Shown here one piece after another: positions 43,585 to 52,292 of a stretch of DNA of 52,885 nt. Each line of letters starts with the position of its first letter. Within the stretch, counting starts at the first letter, position 1. Under the pieces are notes generated by a model. That model was not told the origin of the DNA, made no database searches, and saw nothing but the letters and a program-made list of their open reading frames with translations. Made by a program: the position numbers and the translations under genes. This stretch comes from Silicimonas sp. Its GTDB lineage: Bacteria > Pseudomonadota > Alphaproteobacteria > Rhodobacterales > Rhodobacteraceae. Location: positions 1 through 52,885 of the forward strand of contig JAJEFO010000018.1 of assembly GCA_022820365.1 (NCBI GenBank), read 5' to 3'.

Positions 43585-44484
43585 GTGAGGCGCTGGAACT
43601 TGCGCTCGTTCATCAACAGGATGCGGTGGCCTGACTACCTGATTGTCGCGATGCTCATCGCGTTCTTCGGGTATATCTGGTTCACCATCGAAGGCACCCT
43701 GAACTACAAGTGGCGCTGGGAGCTCATACCTGGATACATCATCGGCTATCACACGGGCCGAGAGGCGTATTTTGCCAACATTCTGCTTCAGGGCCTTGCC
43801 GCCACGATTCGGATCAGCATTTACGCGAGCATCCTCGCGGTGATATTGGGCACGATCCTCGGCGTCGCGCGGTGCTCGCAGAACCTGACCATACGGATGC
43901 TTGCGCGGACGTATCTGGAACTGCTGCGGAATATCCCGCCTGTCGTTGTCGTCTTCATTTTCTTCTTTTTCCTGTCGCAGCAATTGATCGATGCACTCGA
44001 CCTGGCACGCTGGTCACGCAATATCGCGCGGCAAGAGGACATCTGGCTGTGGGAACTCTTCTTTGGCGACATGCGCCGCTTTCCTTCGATCATATCCGGC
44101 GTGATCGTTCTCGCGCTCTTTGAGAGTGCGTTTGTCGGGGAAATCGTTCGCGCGGGCATACAATCCATACCCCGGGGACAGCGGGAAGCGGCCCGATCAA
44201 TCGGAATGAGCCGAATCCAGGAACTGCGGTATATCGTGCTGCCGCAGGCGATGAAGAGGGTCGTTCCGCCGCTTGCCAATCAGTTCATTTCGCTCATCAA
44301 GGACAGCTCGATCATATCGCTCATCTCTGTTCAGGAACTGACATACAAGACGGTCGAACTGGTGGCCTCGTCCCGGATGATCTTCGAGGCATGGATTACA
44401 ACCGCTGCGTTCTATTTCCTTGTCTGCTTCGGATTGAGCAGGCTGTTCTCGCGATTGGAGCGCAAGCGGGAAGGACAGGCATAG
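43585..44484 (+). CDS. polar amino acid ABC importer, permease subunit 2
   Basis: A 299-residue permease of the same type, with a longer middle region (residues about 145-170, RNIARQEDIWLWELFFGDMRR). The EAA loop is GQREAARSIGMSRIQELRYI and is followed by PQAMKRVVPPLANQ. GTG start 43585 is directly after the hairpin; ATG 43621 is a possible alternative. Last gene of the importer operon. It converges on the second cupin-XRE regulator (10-nt gap). Confidence 0.92.
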   Translation: MRRWNLRSFINRMRWPDYLIVAMLIAFFGYIWFTIEGTLNYKWRWELIPGYIIGYHTGREAYFANILLQGLAATIRISIYASILAVILGTILGVARCSQNLTIRMLARTYLELLRNIPPVVVVFIFFFFLSQQLIDALDLARWSRNIARQEDIWLWELFFGDMRRFPSIISGVIVLALFESAFVGEIVRAGIQSIPRGQREAARSIGMSRIQELRYIVLPQAMKRVVPPLANQFISLIKDSSIISLISVQELTYKTVELVASSRMIFEAWITTAAFYFLVCFGLSRLFSRLERKREGQA

Positions 44485-44494
44485 GCGAAGTCCG

Positions 44495-45073
44495 TCAGTC
44501 GGGGCGGGACGATACCGTGATGAACTCGATCTCCGGGCTCTGGATCTCCACGACGCCGTGCTCGAGCTTTGCATCGAAGCTCAAGGTGTCGCCGGGCGCG
44601 AGTTCGAACTCTGCATTGCCGCAGGAGTAGCGCAACTTTCCTGATGTCACCGCCAGAAAGACATGACCGTCGTGCTGGTACCGGGGCAACTCGCCTGCCT
44701 CGTCCCGGTTGATCAGGACGCGGGCTGCCTCAAAGCTCCCGCCCGGGCCGCTGTGCTTGCCGAGCAGCAGGTACTCATGGGCATGGTTTGGCGTGATCCG
44801 CCGTGACGGGATTCCGCCACCGGATCTCAGGTGGTAGACATCGGCTGTTCCGTTCCCGTGGGCGAGCAGCGCCATGACGGGAACCGACAGGGCCTCGGCG
44901 ATTGCGTCGAGCGTCCCAAGGGATGGGGAAACCTGCCCGTTTTCGATGCGACTGATCATGCCGGCCGATATTCCGGCACTTTTTGCGAGACGCGTGACCG
45001 TCATGCCGCGCTCCCGGCGCAGCCGGTTGACCGTCCGCCCGACCTCGATGTCAATTTCCGCCCTTTCAGGCAT
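44495..45073 (-). CDS. transcriptional regulator, XRE helix-turn-helix plus cupin (second copy)
   Basis: About 192 residues, same architecture as the regulator at 39.4 kb: helix-turn-helix in VNRLRRERGMTVTRLAKSAG and GMISRIENGQVSPSLGTLDA, then a cupin with HAHEYLLLGKH and ELAPGDTLSFDAKLEHG. The two share the IENGxVSPS signature and the same overall length and are probably paralogues. Start ATG 45073; upstream GTGs (45082, 45097) cannot be excluded. Divergent from soxB with about 60 bases between, so it likely controls the sox operon. Confidence 0.88.
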   Translation of the reverse strand: MPERAEIDIEVGRTVNRLRRERGMTVTRLAKSAGISAGMISRIENGQVSPSLGTLDAIAEALSVPVMALLAHGNGTADVYHLRSGGGIPSRRITPNHAHEYLLLGKHSGPGGSFEAARVLINRDEAGELPRYQHDGHVFLAVTSGKLRYSCGNAEFELAPGDTLSFDAKLEHGVVEIQSPEIEFITVSSRPD

Positions 45074-45097
45074 GGCGTTCACTGACCCTCCGGTCAC

Positions 45098-45136
45098 TTG
45101 ACATCGAGATTACCAAAAGTAAAAAATGTTACCAAT
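45098..45136 (+). promoter_or_regulatory. soxB promoter with direct repeats
   Basis: TTGACA at 45098-45103, 16 bp to TAAAAA (45120). This would put the transcription start only a few bases before the soxB ATG, so the mRNA may be nearly leaderless; no ribosome-binding site is visible. TTACCAA occurs twice as a direct repeat (45110 and 45129), 19 bases apart, and may be an operator. Confidence 0.5.
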
Positions 45137-46387
45137 ATGCAAAATTACTCGATCTTCGCTCTAGTGCGTCATGCGCTCAACGGTCACACGACATGGGCGC
45201 CTGCCTGGCGCAGCCCGCCCTTGAAGGAAAGCTACGACGTGGTCGTCATTGGTGCCGGCGGCCATGGATTGGCAACTGCATACTACCTTGTCAAGGAGTT
45301 CGGGGTTGCGAATGTCGCGGTTTTGGAGCGGGGCTGGCTCGGTGGCGGGAACGTCGCACGAAACACCGTGACCGTCCGGTCAAACTACATGCGGGATGCG
45401 TCAATCCCGTTCTACGTGAAATCGGTCGCGTTGTACGAGGGCCTGGCTGACGAGTTGAACTTCAACATGATGCACTCGAAGCGCACCATGATCGACGTGG
45501 TACAGACGTTTCCGAAGATGCGCGAGTTGCGGCGGCGCCAGCTGACCATGGACATTTACGGATCTACCTACGTACAGATTTCCACCGAAGAAGTGCGCCG
45601 CCGCATTCCCGCACTCACCGGTGGCGGTCCGGACGCACGACTGCCCGTGATTGGCGGGATGGTACACACCGATGCAGGAGTGAACCGGCACGATGCAGTC
45701 GCCTGGGGATATGCGCGCGGAGCCGATGCGCGGGGCGTTGAACTGCACCAGCAAATGCCGGTTATCAACCTCCTGCGGGGCAGTGACGGAGCCATCAAGG
45801 GCGTCGAAACGCCGCGCGGCGTGGTGCGGGCGCCCAAGGTCGCAGTCGCGGTATCCGGGCATACAACGACGCTGACTGAAACGGTCGGGCTCAGGCTCCC
45901 GTTGCGAACGATGAACCTGACGGCTTTCGTTTCCGAACCGGTCAAGCCGCTCGTTGACGTGGTCGTGAACTGCCCGGACAGCGGCTTCTATTTCAGCCAG
46001 TCGGACAAGGGGGAAATGGTGATAGGTGGCGCGCCCGACATGGGACAGAGCTTTCGCCGGGACATCAAGCAGCACGTGTTCGAAGACACCGTGACGGCCA
46101 TGCTGTCGCTGTTCCCGTCGTTCAGGAAGCTGAAGCTCCTGCGCCAGTGGGGCGGACACCTGGACATCGCGCCGGACGCCTCGCCCATCATGGATGAAAC
46201 GGATGTTCCGGGACTCTTCGTGACGGCGGGCTGGTGGGGCGGCTACAAGGCGATCCCGGCGGGCGGACTGACATTTGCGCATCTGATTGCAAAGGGAGCG
46301 CTTCATCCTCTGATGGAGCCCTTCTCCTTGAAACGGTTCAAGCATCTGGATTACGTGATGGAATCCGGAACGACGACGGCGAGATAG
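45137..46387 (+). CDS. soxB: sarcosine oxidase-type flavoprotein, beta subunit
   Basis: A 416-residue FAD/FMN-binding subunit. The dinucleotide motif is VVVIGAGGHGLATAYYL; GGGNVARNTVTVRSNYM is the family's flavin-attachment region; HDAVAWGYARGADARGVELH and GGHLDIAPDASPIM follow. In sarcosine oxidase this subunit carries the amine-oxidising site. The N-methylglutamate dehydrogenase subunit MgdA is closely related, so the substrate may be another N-methyl amino acid. First of the soxBDAG-ridA operon. Start ATG 45137 from homology. Confidence 0.93.
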   Translation: MQNYSIFALVRHALNGHTTWAPAWRSPPLKESYDVVVIGAGGHGLATAYYLVKEFGVANVAVLERGWLGGGNVARNTVTVRSNYMRDASIPFYVKSVALYEGLADELNFNMMHSKRTMIDVVQTFPKMRELRRRQLTMDIYGSTYVQISTEEVRRRIPALTGGGPDARLPVIGGMVHTDAGVNRHDAVAWGYARGADARGVELHQQMPVINLLRGSDGAIKGVETPRGVVRAPKVAVAVSGHTTTLTETVGLRLPLRTMNLTAFVSEPVKPLVDVVVNCPDSGFYFSQSDKGEMVIGGAPDMGQSFRRDIKQHVFEDTVTAMLSLFPSFRKLKLLRQWGGHLDIAPDASPIMDETDVPGLFVTAGWWGGYKAIPAGGLTFAHLIAKGALHPLMEPFSLKRFKHLDYVMESGTTTAR

Positions 46388-46398
46388 GGAGCGAGACG

Positions 46399-46656
46399 AT
46401 GATGCTCATCCCCTGTCCGTTCTGCGGCAATCGCAGCGAAAGCGAGTTCGCATATGGCGGTCCCGTGAAACCGGATCGGCCCGACTCGCATGTGACAGAC
46501 GATGAAGGCTGGGTCGCGTTCCTGACGACCGTCCCGAATCCGGTTGGCCCGGTTCATGAGCACTGGTGGCATGTAAAGGGATGCGGCGCTTGGCTGACGA
46601 TCTGGCGGGACACGCGAACGCATGACATCGTCGAGGGGCCGCCTGATGCAGGTTAG
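46399..46656 (+). CDS. soxD: sarcosine oxidase-type, delta subunit
   Basis: An 85-residue zinc-binding subunit. It begins LIPCPFCGNRSESEFAYGG, with CPFCG as half of the zinc site, followed by HWWHVKGCGAWLTIWRDT with His and Cys of the other half. It sits 11 nt after soxB, and soxA starts inside its last codons, the standard BDA order. ATG 46399 or the adjacent 46402. Confidence 0.92.
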   Translation: MMLIPCPFCGNRSESEFAYGGPVKPDRPDSHVTDDEGWVAFLTTVPNPVGPVHEHWWHVKGCGAWLTIWRDTRTHDIVEGPPDAG

Positions 46657-49570
46657 GCGTCTCCCAACGGGCGGAAGGATTGACCGGAGCCAGTCGCTGG
46701 CCTTTCGGTTCAACGGGAAGGAGTACCAGGGGTTTTCTGGCGACACCTTGGCGTCTGCATTGCTCGCCAACAACGTTCGTCTGACCGCACGGAGCTTCAA
46801 GTACCATCGGCCTCGAGGGATCGTCGGTTCCGGTCCCGAGGAACCGGCGACACTGGTGGAACTGGAGGGTCGTCGCGCATCTGCCAACCAGGCGGCGACA
46901 ACGGTTCGACTGGAAGAAGGGATGGCGGCGCGGTCGGTGAATTGCTGGCCGTCGCCGGGACTTGACATGGGCGCAGTCAATCAGCTGTTTGCGGGACTCA
47001 TCCCAGCGGGATTTTACTACAAGACATTCAAGTGGCCAGGCTGGCACCTCTATGAGCCGGCGATTCGCAAGGCCGCGGGTCTTGCCGGCGCACCGGTGGC
47101 GCCACCTTTGGACGGCCACTTCGAGGCAGTGCATGCGCATGCAGATGTTCTGATCGTCGGTGCCGGGCCAGCAGGGCTGATGGCCGCCCTTGTCGCCGGT
47201 CGCACCGGGTGCCGGGTCTTCCTGGCGGACGAACGCACAGAGGCGGGTGGAAGTTTGCTCGATCGACGTCTGGAAATCGCAGGAAAGCCGGCATTGGAAT
47301 GGGTGGCCGAATCCGTCGCCGAGTTGAAATCGATGCCCAATGTCACCCATCTGCTGCAGGACGCGAGCGTTTGGGCCTACCGGGAGCACAATCTCTTGAT
47401 GGTGAACGAGAGGTCGCCAGCCAATTCCAATGTACTGGAGAGGAACTGGCGCATTCGAGCGGGGCAGGTGATCCTTGCGACGGGTGCCATCGAAAGAGGC
47501 CTCGTCTTTCCCGACAATGACCGGCCGGGCGTGATGCTGGCCTCGGCTGCGCAGGCTTACGTCAACCGGTTTGCCGTGAAGCCGGGCGAAAGAGCTGTGG
47601 TCTTTGCCAACAACGACAGCGCGTATGCCGTCGCGGCTGACCTTCACGCGTCCGGTATCGACATTGCCGCAATCGTGGACAGCCGCGATGCCGTTCCTGA
47701 GGATGCAAGAGACTTGGCTGGAGAGATCCCGATCAAGTCCGGCTCCGTCGTCATCGGCATTCGAGGGAAACGGGCGGTCAAGGGCGCGACCGTTGCCGAG
47801 CGAGACGGGCGAGGGGCCGAGAAGGTCGACTGTGACCTGCTGCTCCACTCTGGCGGTTGGAACCCGACCGCGCACCTGTTTTCCCAGTCACGCGGAAGTC
47901 TCCGCTACGATGACACTCTCGCGACTTTTGTGCCGGACAAGGCGGCGCAGGCCTGCGTTTCGGTTGGTGGCGCAGTGGGAGAATTTTCGCCCGCTTCGGC
48001 GCTGCGAACCGGCGCAGAGGCGGCAGCCAGCGCAACGGGGTCGGAGATGCCGGATCTTCCCGCTGTGACGGAAGGGCACTACTCGATTGCACCGCTTTGG
48101 CGCGTCGATGCGCGGGGTGCCAAGGGCAAGGCATTTCTGGACATTCAGAACGATGTCACGGTCGACGATGTGCATCTCGCGCTTCGCGAGGGCTATGACA
48201 ACGTGGAGCATGTCAAGCGCTACACGACCGGCGGCATGGGGTTCGATCAGGGAAAGACGGGCAACATCAACATCATCGGCACAATTGCCCTGCAGAAAGG
48301 CGTGCCGATTCAAGATGTCGGCACAACCACCTTCCGTCCGCCGTACACGCCAGTATCCTTTGGAGCGATCGGCGGCATCCGGGAAGAAAGCGTCGTTCTG
48401 CCTTACCGACACACGCCAATTACCCGTTGGAACCTCGATCGTGGCGCCTTCATGTATGAAGCCGGCGCACGGTGGAGGCGCCCGGGATATTTCCCGCGCG
48501 ACGACGAGACGTTTCAGGAAGCCGTCAACCGCGAATGCCGTGCCGTACGTGAGGATGTCGGCGTTTACGACGGCTCACCCCTTGGAAAGTTCGAGCTGAA
48601 GGGGGGCGATGTCGGTCGCTTTCTCGATCACATCTACACGAACCTGATGTCCACGCTGAAGCCCGGCCAATGCCGCTACGGGCTCATGCTGACGGAAGAT
48701 GGTCTGATCCTCGACGATGGCGTCGCCATGCGGCTGGGAAAGCACCGCTGGATGGTCTCTACCTCCACCGCGCACGCGGACACCGTGCACGGGCATATGG
48801 AGGAGTTGCTCCAGACTCAGTTTCCTGAGTGGAACGTCTATGTGACACCCGTGACCAGCCAATGGAACAACGCGACCGTATGCGGCCCGAAGGCACGCGA
48901 AGTCATGGCCGCGCTGGGCAGTGACATCGACCTTTCGCACAAGGGTTTGCCGTTCATGAGCTTCGCGGACGGACAAGTGGCCGGACTGCCCGCGCGTGTC
49001 GTTCGGGTCAGTTTCACGGGCGAATTGTCGTTCGAGATAAACGTAGCGCCTCGGCACATGCGCGATCTTTGGGAGCGGACAATGGAAGCGGGCGAGCCCT
49101 TCGGGATCGAACCTGTGGGATCGGAAGCCAGTCACGTGCTGCGGGTTGAAAAGGGATTTCTCTCCCTGGGACATGAAGTGGACGGAACGGTTGATGCCCA
49201 TGACCTCGGCATGAGCTGGATCATGTCGAAGAAGAAGAGGGACTTCGTCGGCAAACGTTCGGTAGAACTGCGACGCCGGGGCAACGAAATTCGAAGAGAA
49301 TTGGTGGGATTGCTGCCTGCAAACCCGAATGAGCAGATTCCGGAGGGTGCCCCGCTGACTCCCGGAGGCGAGAGGCGGCCGACCGAGGGGCTTGTAACAG
49401 CCTGTGTGTGGAGCGTCGTTCTTGACCGGTGGGTCGCTTTGGCGCTTCTGGAGAACGGAAAGTCGCGACACGGTGAAACCGTCCATGTCCGCCTGAAGAA
49501 CGCGACGATCGCCGCTGACGTCATGGAGCCGGTGTTCCACGACCCCGACGGACTGCGGATGAGGTCCTGA
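46646..49570 (+). CDS. soxA: sarcosine oxidase-type, alpha subunit
   Basis: A 974-residue subunit. N-terminal ferredoxin-like fold (FRFNGKEYQGFSGDTLASAL), an NAD/FAD-binding domain with VLIVGAGPAGLMAALVA (about residue 168) and VILATGAIERGLVFP, and a C-terminal aminomethyltransferase (T-protein-like) domain from about residue 590, which in sarcosine oxidase passes the methyl-derived carbon to tetrahydrofolate. Overlaps soxD by 11 nt. Length slightly below the usual 1000. Confidence 0.94.
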   Translation: MQVRRLPTGGRIDRSQSLAFRFNGKEYQGFSGDTLASALLANNVRLTARSFKYHRPRGIVGSGPEEPATLVELEGRRASANQAATTVRLEEGMAARSVNCWPSPGLDMGAVNQLFAGLIPAGFYYKTFKWPGWHLYEPAIRKAAGLAGAPVAPPLDGHFEAVHAHADVLIVGAGPAGLMAALVAGRTGCRVFLADERTEAGGSLLDRRLEIAGKPALEWVAESVAELKSMPNVTHLLQDASVWAYREHNLLMVNERSPANSNVLERNWRIRAGQVILATGAIERGLVFPDNDRPGVMLASAAQAYVNRFAVKPGERAVVFANNDSAYAVAADLHASGIDIAAIVDSRDAVPEDARDLAGEIPIKSGSVVIGIRGKRAVKGATVAERDGRGAEKVDCDLLLHSGGWNPTAHLFSQSRGSLRYDDTLATFVPDKAAQACVSVGGAVGEFSPASALRTGAEAAASATGSEMPDLPAVTEGHYSIAPLWRVDARGAKGKAFLDIQNDVTVDDVHLALREGYDNVEHVKRYTTGGMGFDQGKTGNINIIGTIALQKGVPIQDVGTTTFRPPYTPVSFGAIGGIREESVVLPYRHTPITRWNLDRGAFMYEAGARWRRPGYFPRDDETFQEAVNRECRAVREDVGVYDGSPLGKFELKGGDVGRFLDHIYTNLMSTLKPGQCRYGLMLTEDGLILDDGVAMRLGKHRWMVSTSTAHADTVHGHMEELLQTQFPEWNVYVTPVTSQWNNATVCGPKAREVMAALGSDIDLSHKGLPFMSFADGQVAGLPARVVRVSFTGELSFEINVAPRHMRDLWERTMEAGEPFGIEPVGSEASHVLRVEKGFLSLGHEVDGTVDAHDLGMSWIMSKKKRDFVGKRSVELRRRGNEIRRELVGLLPANPNEQIPEGAPLTPGGERRPTEGLVTACVWSVVLDRWVALALLENGKSRHGETVHVRLKNATIAADVMEPVFHDPDGLRMRS

Positions 49571-49571
49571 G

Positions 49572-50072
49572 ATGAGCTACGATGCGGCATTCGCGAGGCT
49601 TCCGGTCAACGCCTGTTTCGACCTGAAGGGGGCGGAAAGCGCCTTGGTTGAATGGATTGGCGCGGAGATGCTGCCGGGTTTTCCGGCGGATGCGAATCGC
49701 TGTCGCAAGGCGAATGGAGTTTCGCTCGACCATGTAGGACCGCGTCATTGGCTCTTGCAGGCGGACATTGACCGCGAGGACGAACTGAACGGGGCATTGC
49801 GTCCGCACGAAGCCCCGGCTGAGGTGAGCATTGTCAGGATCTCGGACACCATGGCGACCTTTCGCATCACCGGAACCGATGCGGCACATATGCTGGCAAT
49901 CGGCTGTCCGCTCGACTTGCACGAAGCTGCATTCCCGGAGGATGCAGTGAGCTTTACCGAGTTTTTTGGCCAGAAGGCGCTGGTTCGCCGTTGCGTTGGC
50001 GGGTTCGAAGTGTCCGTCGAGCAGAGTTTCGGCGACATGACGGAAGACTATCTGACGCGCGCGCTGCGTTGA
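49572..50072 (+). CDS. soxG: sarcosine oxidase-type, gamma subunit
   Basis: A 166-residue gamma subunit, structurally a folate-transferase-like domain. Recognisable features are VSLDHVGPRHWLLQAD, VSIVRISDTMATFRITG and SFGDMTEDYL. It starts 1 nt after soxA and is a little short for the family. It is the least conserved of the four subunits, so the assignment leans on order. Confidence 0.87.
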   Translation: MSYDAAFARLPVNACFDLKGAESALVEWIGAEMLPGFPADANRCRKANGVSLDHVGPRHWLLQADIDREDELNGALRPHEAPAEVSIVRISDTMATFRITGTDAAHMLAIGCPLDLHEAAFPEDAVSFTEFFGQKALVRRCVGGFEVSVEQSFGDMTEDYLTRALR

Positions 50073-50085
50073 TTCGGAGGCAGGA

Positions 50086-50484
50086 ATGACACGAACGCAC
50101 ATCCATAAGTACGAGACTCGCTATCATGCGAAAGCGATCTATTCCAAGGCCATCCGGGCTCGAGGCGACCTCGTTGTCATGCAGGGTCAGGTCGGCACGC
50201 TTCTGGACGGCACCGTAGTGGGGGAAGGCGATCCCGGCGTGCAGGCAGACCAAGCCTGCCGCAACATCGAGCGCTGGATGATCGAGGCCGGAGGCAGCCT
50301 GAAGGACGTCGTGAAGCTGACCGTCTATGTCACGAACATCAGCTATCGCCCGGCAGTCTATGACGCGATCAACCGTTGGTTCGAGGGCGTGCACCATTGC
50401 TCGACCGGAGTCGTGGTCACTGCGCTTGCCGACCCGGCGTTACTGGTCGAGATCGACGCCATGGCAGTGATCAGTGACAAATAG
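50086..50484 (+). CDS. RidA/YjgF family protein
   Basis: A 132-residue protein of the RidA (YER057c/UK114) family. RidA enzymes hydrolyse reactive enamines/imines formed by amine-oxidising enzymes, which fits the last gene of a sox operon. Visible are VVMQGQVGT, QACRNIERWMIEAGGSLKDVVKLTVYVTN and ALLVEIDAMAVI. The catalytic Arg of classical RidA (R-S-x-V) seems replaced by Cys (CSTGVV), so it probably belongs to a Rid group with a different activity. GGAGG site before ATG 50086. Confidence 0.88.
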   Translation: MTRTHIHKYETRYHAKAIYSKAIRARGDLVVMQGQVGTLLDGTVVGEGDPGVQADQACRNIERWMIEAGGSLKDVVKLTVYVTNISYRPAVYDAINRWFEGVHHCSTGVVVTALADPALLVEIDAMAVISDK

Positions 50485-50487
50485 AAT

Positions 50488-50808
50488 TCAGACCCTGACC
50501 TGAACCATCCCGTTTTCCACGCGGGTCTCGAACACCTTCATTGGGCGCGTTGCCGGCGCGCAGACCGGCCTTCCGTCGCGGACATCGAATGCGCCCTGGT
50601 GCAGCGGGCATTCGATGACGTGACCGTCGAAATACCCGTCGCAAAGATCGGCGCCTCCATGGTTGCACAGCGCGAGCGAAGCAAAGATGCCGGTCGGCGT
50701 ATCGTAGACGGCCACCAGTCGCGGGCCCAGCGACACCCGAGTGACCCAGTTCCGCTCCAATGAGTCTACTGCAATCAGGTCAGTCCAAGCGCGCTTTGCC
50801 TTGTTCAC
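50488..50808 (-). CDS. Rieske [2Fe-2S] ferredoxin
   Basis: A 106-residue ferredoxin with ligands C-N-H (ALCNHGGADL) and C-P-L-H (IECPLHQGAFDV), typical of the electron carriers of ring-hydroxylating and N-demethylating oxygenases. GTG start overlaps the desaturase stop by 4 nt, so the two are translationally coupled. It ends 3 bp from the convergent RidA gene. Presumably it feeds electrons to the neighbouring diiron desaturase, possibly also to the Rieske oxygenase in operon A. Confidence 0.85.
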   Translation of the reverse strand: MNKAKRAWTDLIAVDSLERNWVTRVSLGPRLVAVYDTPTGIFASLALCNHGGADLCDGYFDGHVIECPLHQGAFDVRDGRPVCAPATRPMKVFETRVENGMVQVRV

Positions 50809-51761
50809 GTCTGGTCTGCAGCTGCCGGTTCGCGCAGAAAGAGCTGGCGCAGGATGTCTCGATGAGCACCGAGATAGCCATGCCTTTCGACGTGGATGTG
50901 GTCCTTCAGCTTCTCGTGGAGCCGGGGCAGGGCATGGAACGGCACGGACGCCACGTAGTGGTGCTCTGCGTGATAGTTCATGTTCCAGCAAAGGAAGCGC
51001 CATGGCGCGGACACGAGGTTCGTTCGCGTGTTCTCAGACATTTGTGGAACGGTCGGTCGCCCGACATGTTCCGTCATTCGAACAAAGCGCATCACTGGTT
51101 CGCCCAGGAACAGCGGGATGATCCAGTACCAGATCAGGCCCCACCAACCCGTTACGGCCATGCCAAGGAAAATGGCTGCATAGATCGCCAGCATTCGGCG
51201 TGCGTCCATGAATACGGTCTTGTGCTCAACTGACGGAATGAATTTCTTCTCTGCTTCGTTCAGGCGACCGGTTGCATGTCGAAAGACCTCGGTGAACTTG
51301 CTTCGCCAGTAGGGAACGGCACTCAGGTACCAAAGGTATTCCCCAAATGTCGTGGGCATCGAGATCAATTCAGGATCCTCGTCGTGGAGTTGGGTATAAG
51401 TGTGATGATCGCAGTGCTCGTATCGGAAAAACCTGTGCGGAAGCATGATGATGATACCGCAGATCTGACCGACGAGGTCGTTAAGCCAGCGGGTGCGGAA
51501 TGCCGTATAGTGCACGCATTCGTGCTGAAGCGAAAAGTGATGCACCAGCACCGTGCCTTGCACCAGCATTGCGGGCCATATCAGCCAGCTGTTCCATGCA
51601 AGCGCTATCAGCGTGGTGGTGACGGCAAGAAGCCCGATCCACAGGACCAAGCGACGCAAGGCCGGCCCGTCCGATCGACGCATGAACTGCTTCAGTTCTT
51701 CGCGTGTAAGCTTCCCCTCTTCCAGCGCCTGGGTAAGGGGTGTGACGATGGGATTTGCCAT
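50805..51761 (-). CDS. membrane fatty-acid-desaturase-type diiron oxygenase
   Basis: A 318-residue integral membrane protein with the three His motifs of the family: HECVH, HCDHH and HAEHH, flanked by about four hydrophobic segments. Together with a coupled Rieske ferredoxin this looks more like a hydroxylase or monooxygenase (as in alkane or xylene oxidation) than a plain lipid desaturase. ATG 51761 follows GAGGG. First gene of a two-gene operon, convergent with soxBDAG. Confidence 0.87.
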   Translation of the reverse strand: MANPIVTPLTQALEEGKLTREELKQFMRRSDGPALRRLVLWIGLLAVTTTLIALAWNSWLIWPAMLVQGTVLVHHFSLQHECVHYTAFRTRWLNDLVGQICGIIIMLPHRFFRYEHCDHHTYTQLHDEDPELISMPTTFGEYLWYLSAVPYWRSKFTEVFRHATGRLNEAEKKFIPSVEHKTVFMDARRMLAIYAAIFLGMAVTGWWGLIWYWIIPLFLGEPVMRFVRMTEHVGRPTVPQMSENTRTNLVSAPWRFLCWNMNYHAEHHYVASVPFHALPRLHEKLKDHIHVERHGYLGAHRDILRQLFLREPAAADQT

Positions 51762-52289
51762 GAGAACCCTCGTGATTTGCCGACAGCGGTGTCCTTTTCA
51801 CCTTGCTGGACGGCTCCGGAGACGGGAGTGCTCCGCACCATGTGACCCGAACATCTGGCCACATTGCCAGTTTGTTACTGCATCCTGCATGATTGCGCAA
51901 TTCCATGTTCTGGTTTGGGACACAGGAGTCGATCGCGATTCGCGGCAGATTGGTCACTTGGTCATTGGCAATTTGAGGTTGCGTCTGTTGGCGAAGCGCA
52001 GCGTCTCCTCGCAAATCGAGTTTCCGGTTCCAATTGCCGACGGTTTCTGTTGACGCTCTGGGCATTTCCGGATTTGAGCGTGTCATCCATCTCGCCGGCT
52101 CCCAAGTCGGGTGTACGATCCAGATGGAAATGAACGTACGGAAAACGAAAATTGAAATCGTAGATCAATTGATTGAAGAAGACCGGGTCGGCTGGAAGGC
52201 AGTCTCATGAGTGCGACCCGTTCATCAGTTTGGTCGTGTTGGCTGGCAATGTGCAGACACATGCAGATACCGCCGAAGGATTGAGAGTG
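51762..52289. other. intergenic region, no supported gene
   Basis: About 530 bases of more AT-rich sequence upstream of the desaturase and before the broken transporter. No protein-like frame or clear promoter was found. Confidence 0.4.
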
Positions 52290-52292
52290 TGA

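Noticed and set aside
45401-46345. 314-codon minus-strand open frame
   Set aside because: Antisense to soxB; no recognisable domain.
46406-47875. 489-codon minus-strand open frame
   Set aside because: Antisense to soxA; the plus strand shows strong, complete motifs.
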